Below, piece by piece: positions 5,635 through 7,245 of a stretch of 7,245 nt of DNA (position 1 is the first letter of the stretch; every line of letters starts with the position of its first letter). The stretch is taken from NCBI GenBank assembly GCA_902773215.1, contig CACYDQ010000104.1, positions 1 to 7,245 of the forward strand, given 5' to 3'. This stretch comes from an uncultured Spirochaetaceae bacterium. GTDB lineage: Bacteria; Spirochaetota; Spirochaetia; Treponematales; Treponemataceae. A program made the position numbers and the translations under genes. The notes under the pieces are model-generated. The model was not told the DNA's origin. It did no database searches and saw nothing but the letters and a program-made list of their open reading frames with translations.

Positions 5635-7245
5635 AGCCCCGAAGGACACTCGCAACATAATAGAAGAGATTGTCGCACGCCGCAAGGAGGACATAGGGCG
5701 GCTGGGCTGGGAATACGGCTCGGTTATCCCGAAGACCAGGCAGAGGGGGAAGCCCCTGCCCTTCATAAGCGAGAAGGGAGTCGTGCTTGAGGTCAAGCGG
5801 GCTTCCCCGAGCAAGGGGGACATCGCTCCCGGATTGGATGCGGCAAAAACCGCCCTCGCGTATGCTGACGCAGGAGCGGCTGCCATATCAGTGCTGACCG
5901 AGCAGAATTACTTCAAGGGGAATCTCGGTGACCTTATGGCAGTCTGCCGGGCAGTGGATGCCTGGGCGGCAGCGGAGGAGGGCAGAAAGCGGATAGCCGT
6001 CCTGCGCAAGGACTTCATCTACGCCCCCGAGGAAGTAGATGTCGCCTACCGGGCGGGGGCGGACGCGGTCCTGCTCATCGTGCGGATGCTTGACGAGGCG
6101 ACCCTTGCCGCCATGCTCGTGCGTTGTGGCGAGCTGGGGCTGACTGCGTTCACTGAGTTACGGCTTGCGGAAGATGTGGAAAAGCTTGCGGCTGTGAAAA
6201 AAAGCCTTTCTTCCCTGGGCGGCCCTGCACAGTTGTGCAGGATAGTCTGCGGGGTGAACGCTCGCGACCTCAAGGACTTTTCCATAGACTTGCTCAAGCC
6301 CGCGTCCATGCTCTCGCGGATACGGGAGCTTCTCGGGCAGGAGTGCAGCGTCATATTCGAAAGCGGCATACGGACAGCGGAGGCTGCTTCCTTTGCGGGC
6401 AGCCTGGGCTTTACGGGGATGCTCTTGGGCGAGGCCGCCGCCCGCAACCCTGACGAGGCGGGCAAGCTTGTTTCCGCTTTCACCGGGGCGAAAGAGACCA
6501 AAGCTTCCCGCACCTGGCTGGACTTTGCGTCCTTGCTCGGCGAACGGCGGTCAGGGACCTGCTGCCACAGGGAAGAAAGAAGCCCGGAACAGGCCGCCCG
6601 TCCCCTGCTCAAGATCTGCGGGCTGACGAACGAAGAGGATGCTCTGGAGTCAGTCCTCGCCGGCGCGGACTTCCTTGGCTTCATCTTCTGCAAGCAAAGC
6701 CCCCGGAACACAACGGCGGATCTGGTGCGGAAGGTCAGGGCCCGGCTTTCGGCTGCGGATGACGGGCAGGCAGAAAGCTTTGACAGGATGCCTTTCCTTG
6801 TCGGCGTAATCACGGACTGCGGGAGCGACGAAGGCAAAGAGGCGATACGGCTCGTGCAGGAAGGCACGCTGGATTTCCTTCAGCTGCACGGAGAGAAGGC
6901 CGTCGAGGGCTTCCGTGAGGAGCAAGGCCTCCACGATCTGCCCCACTATGCCGTCGTCAACCTTTCGGACGAGTCTGACCTCAGGAAAATCGAGTCTCTC
7001 AAGAATCTTGGTGAGCCGAGAATACTGATTGACGCGAAAGCCGGGAAGCTCGTCGGCGGTACGGGCGTTCAGGTTGCGGACGGCCTTGTCAGGAAGGTCG
7101 CCTCGGCATCCCGCCTCTGGCTCGCGGGCGGGATAACGCCGGAAAACGTTGCCCGCATTGTCAGCGACTACGGGCCCGAGCTGATCGATGTCTCAAGCGG
7201 AATCGAATCAAGCCCGGGCAAGAAGGATGCGGACAAACTGCTCGC
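5624..7245 (+). CDS. trpCF: Fused indole-3-glycerol-phosphate synthase / phosphoribosylanthranilate isomerase, 3' end outside window
   Basis: Open for 540 codons plus 2 nt to the window edge. The start ATG at 5624 has GAAGG 6 nt upstream and overlaps the trpGD stop. The TrpC domain (about 10-286) closes the indole ring of CdRP. It shows EVKRASPSKG (E56, K58), SVLTEQNYFKG, LRKDF with the catalytic Lys129, FTELRL (E178), GVNARDL (N212), FESGI (E246, S247) and LLGEA. The TrpF domain (from about 328) isomerises phosphoribosylanthranilate. It shows LKICGLT with the catalytic Cys332, GADFLGFIF, QSPR, LQLHGE, ILIDAK with the catalytic Asp470, GGTG (478-481), LAGGITPEN and DVSSGIE...PGKKD. A linker of about 40 residues (287-327), including Cys313-Cys314, joins them. 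With over 210 TrpF residues visible, only a short C-terminal piece should be missing. Together with TrpGD it takes the pathway from anthranilate to indole-3-glycerol phosphate; trpB and trpA are expected downstream. Confidence 0.96.
   Translation, partial: MLSEAPKDTRNIIEEIVARRKEDIGRLGWEYGSVIPKTRQRGKPLPFISEKGVVLEVKRASPSKGDIAPGLDAAKTALAYADAGAAAISVLTEQNYFKGNLGDLMAVCRAVDAWAAAEEGRKRIAVLRKDFIYAPEEVDVAYRAGADAVLLIVRMLDEATLAAMLVRCGELGLTAFTELRLAEDVEKLAAVKKSLSSLGGPAQLCRIVCGVNARDLKDFSIDLLKPASMLSRIRELLGQECSVIFESGIRTAEAASFAGSLGFTGMLLGEAAARNPDEAGKLVSAFTGAKETKASRTWLDFASLLGERRSGTCCHREERSPEQAARPLLKICGLTNEEDALESVLAGADFLGFIFCKQSPRNTTADLVRKVRARLSAADDGQAESFDRMPFLVGVITDCGSDEGKEAIRLVQEGTLDFLQLHGEKAVEGFREEQGLHDLPHYAVVNLSDESDLRKIESLKNLGEPRILIDAKAGKLVGGTGVQVADGLVRKVASASRLWLAGGITPENVARIVSDYGPELIDVSSGIESSPGKKDADKLL

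Noticed and set aside
4474..5886. Long minus-strand open frame of about 470 codons
   Set aside because: It is antisense to trpGD and trpCF, has no recognisable motif, and is explained by the GC-rich codon pattern of the sense genes. The same applies to other long antisense frames at 165-902, 2527-3075, 3160-3882 and 6046-6867.
1..7245. CRISPR array, tRNA/rRNA genes or insertion sequence
   Set aside because: No regularly spaced direct repeats, no cloverleaf-like segment and no transposase-like frame or terminal repeats were seen.

Overview
The window is a GC-rich stretch of bacterial chromosome with four parts. It starts inside the 3' two-thirds of a pyruvate formate-lyase gene (pflB, + strand), which ends at a strong intrinsic terminator. 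Next comes a minus-strand pair of small four-helix membrane transporter subunits of the SMR/EamA type. A short divergent control region follows, and then a plus-strand tryptophan biosynthesis operon, trpE - trpGD (fused) - trpCF (fused), which runs off the right edge. PFL is a strictly anaerobic glycyl-radical enzyme, so the host is probably a fermentative anaerobe or facultative anaerobe. The lineage cannot be fixed from this sequence. My impression of the proteins leans towards a spirochaete (Treponema-like) or another gut/rumen anaerobe, but this is a low-confidence guess.

Layout. 1-1397: pflB, 5' end missing. 1414-1451: terminator, lying between two convergent units. 1472-1810 and 1803-2141 (minus): two overlapping genes of 112 codons each, forming a likely heterodimeric transporter. 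2142-2394: divergent intergenic region. It holds a consensus minus-strand promoter (TTGACA-17-TATAAT), a structured leader or small RNA that ends in a 15-bp hairpin, a second minus-strand promoter next to the transporter genes, and a consensus plus-strand promoter (TTGACA-17-TATACT) only about 20 nt before the trpE start codon. 2395-3864: trpE. 3865-4032: a gap with three hairpins and a TATAAT box. 4033-5634: trpGD. 5624-7245: trpCF, overlapping trpGD by 11 nt and cut by the window end close to its expected C-terminus.

The trp genes together cover chorismate to indole-3-glycerol phosphate: TrpE with the TrpG domain makes anthranilate, the TrpD domain adds phosphoribosyl, the TrpF domain isomerises PRA to CdRP, and the TrpC domain closes the indole ring. 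Tryptophan synthase (trpBA) is not in the window and would be expected just downstream. All catalytic signatures I looked for are present, so the pathway looks functional. The TrpE N-terminus keeps an ILES motif equivalent to the tryptophan-binding LLES site, which suggests feedback inhibition. The trpE leader is too short for an attenuator or T-box, so control probably acts at the promoter or in the structured trpE-trpGD gap.

I see no CRISPR array, tRNA, rRNA, insertion sequence or phage gene. No wholly new system is evident. The parts most worth a second look are the two non-coding regions (2142-2394 and 3865-4032), the transporter pair that lacks the classical SMR glutamate, and the unusually long TrpC-TrpF linker.
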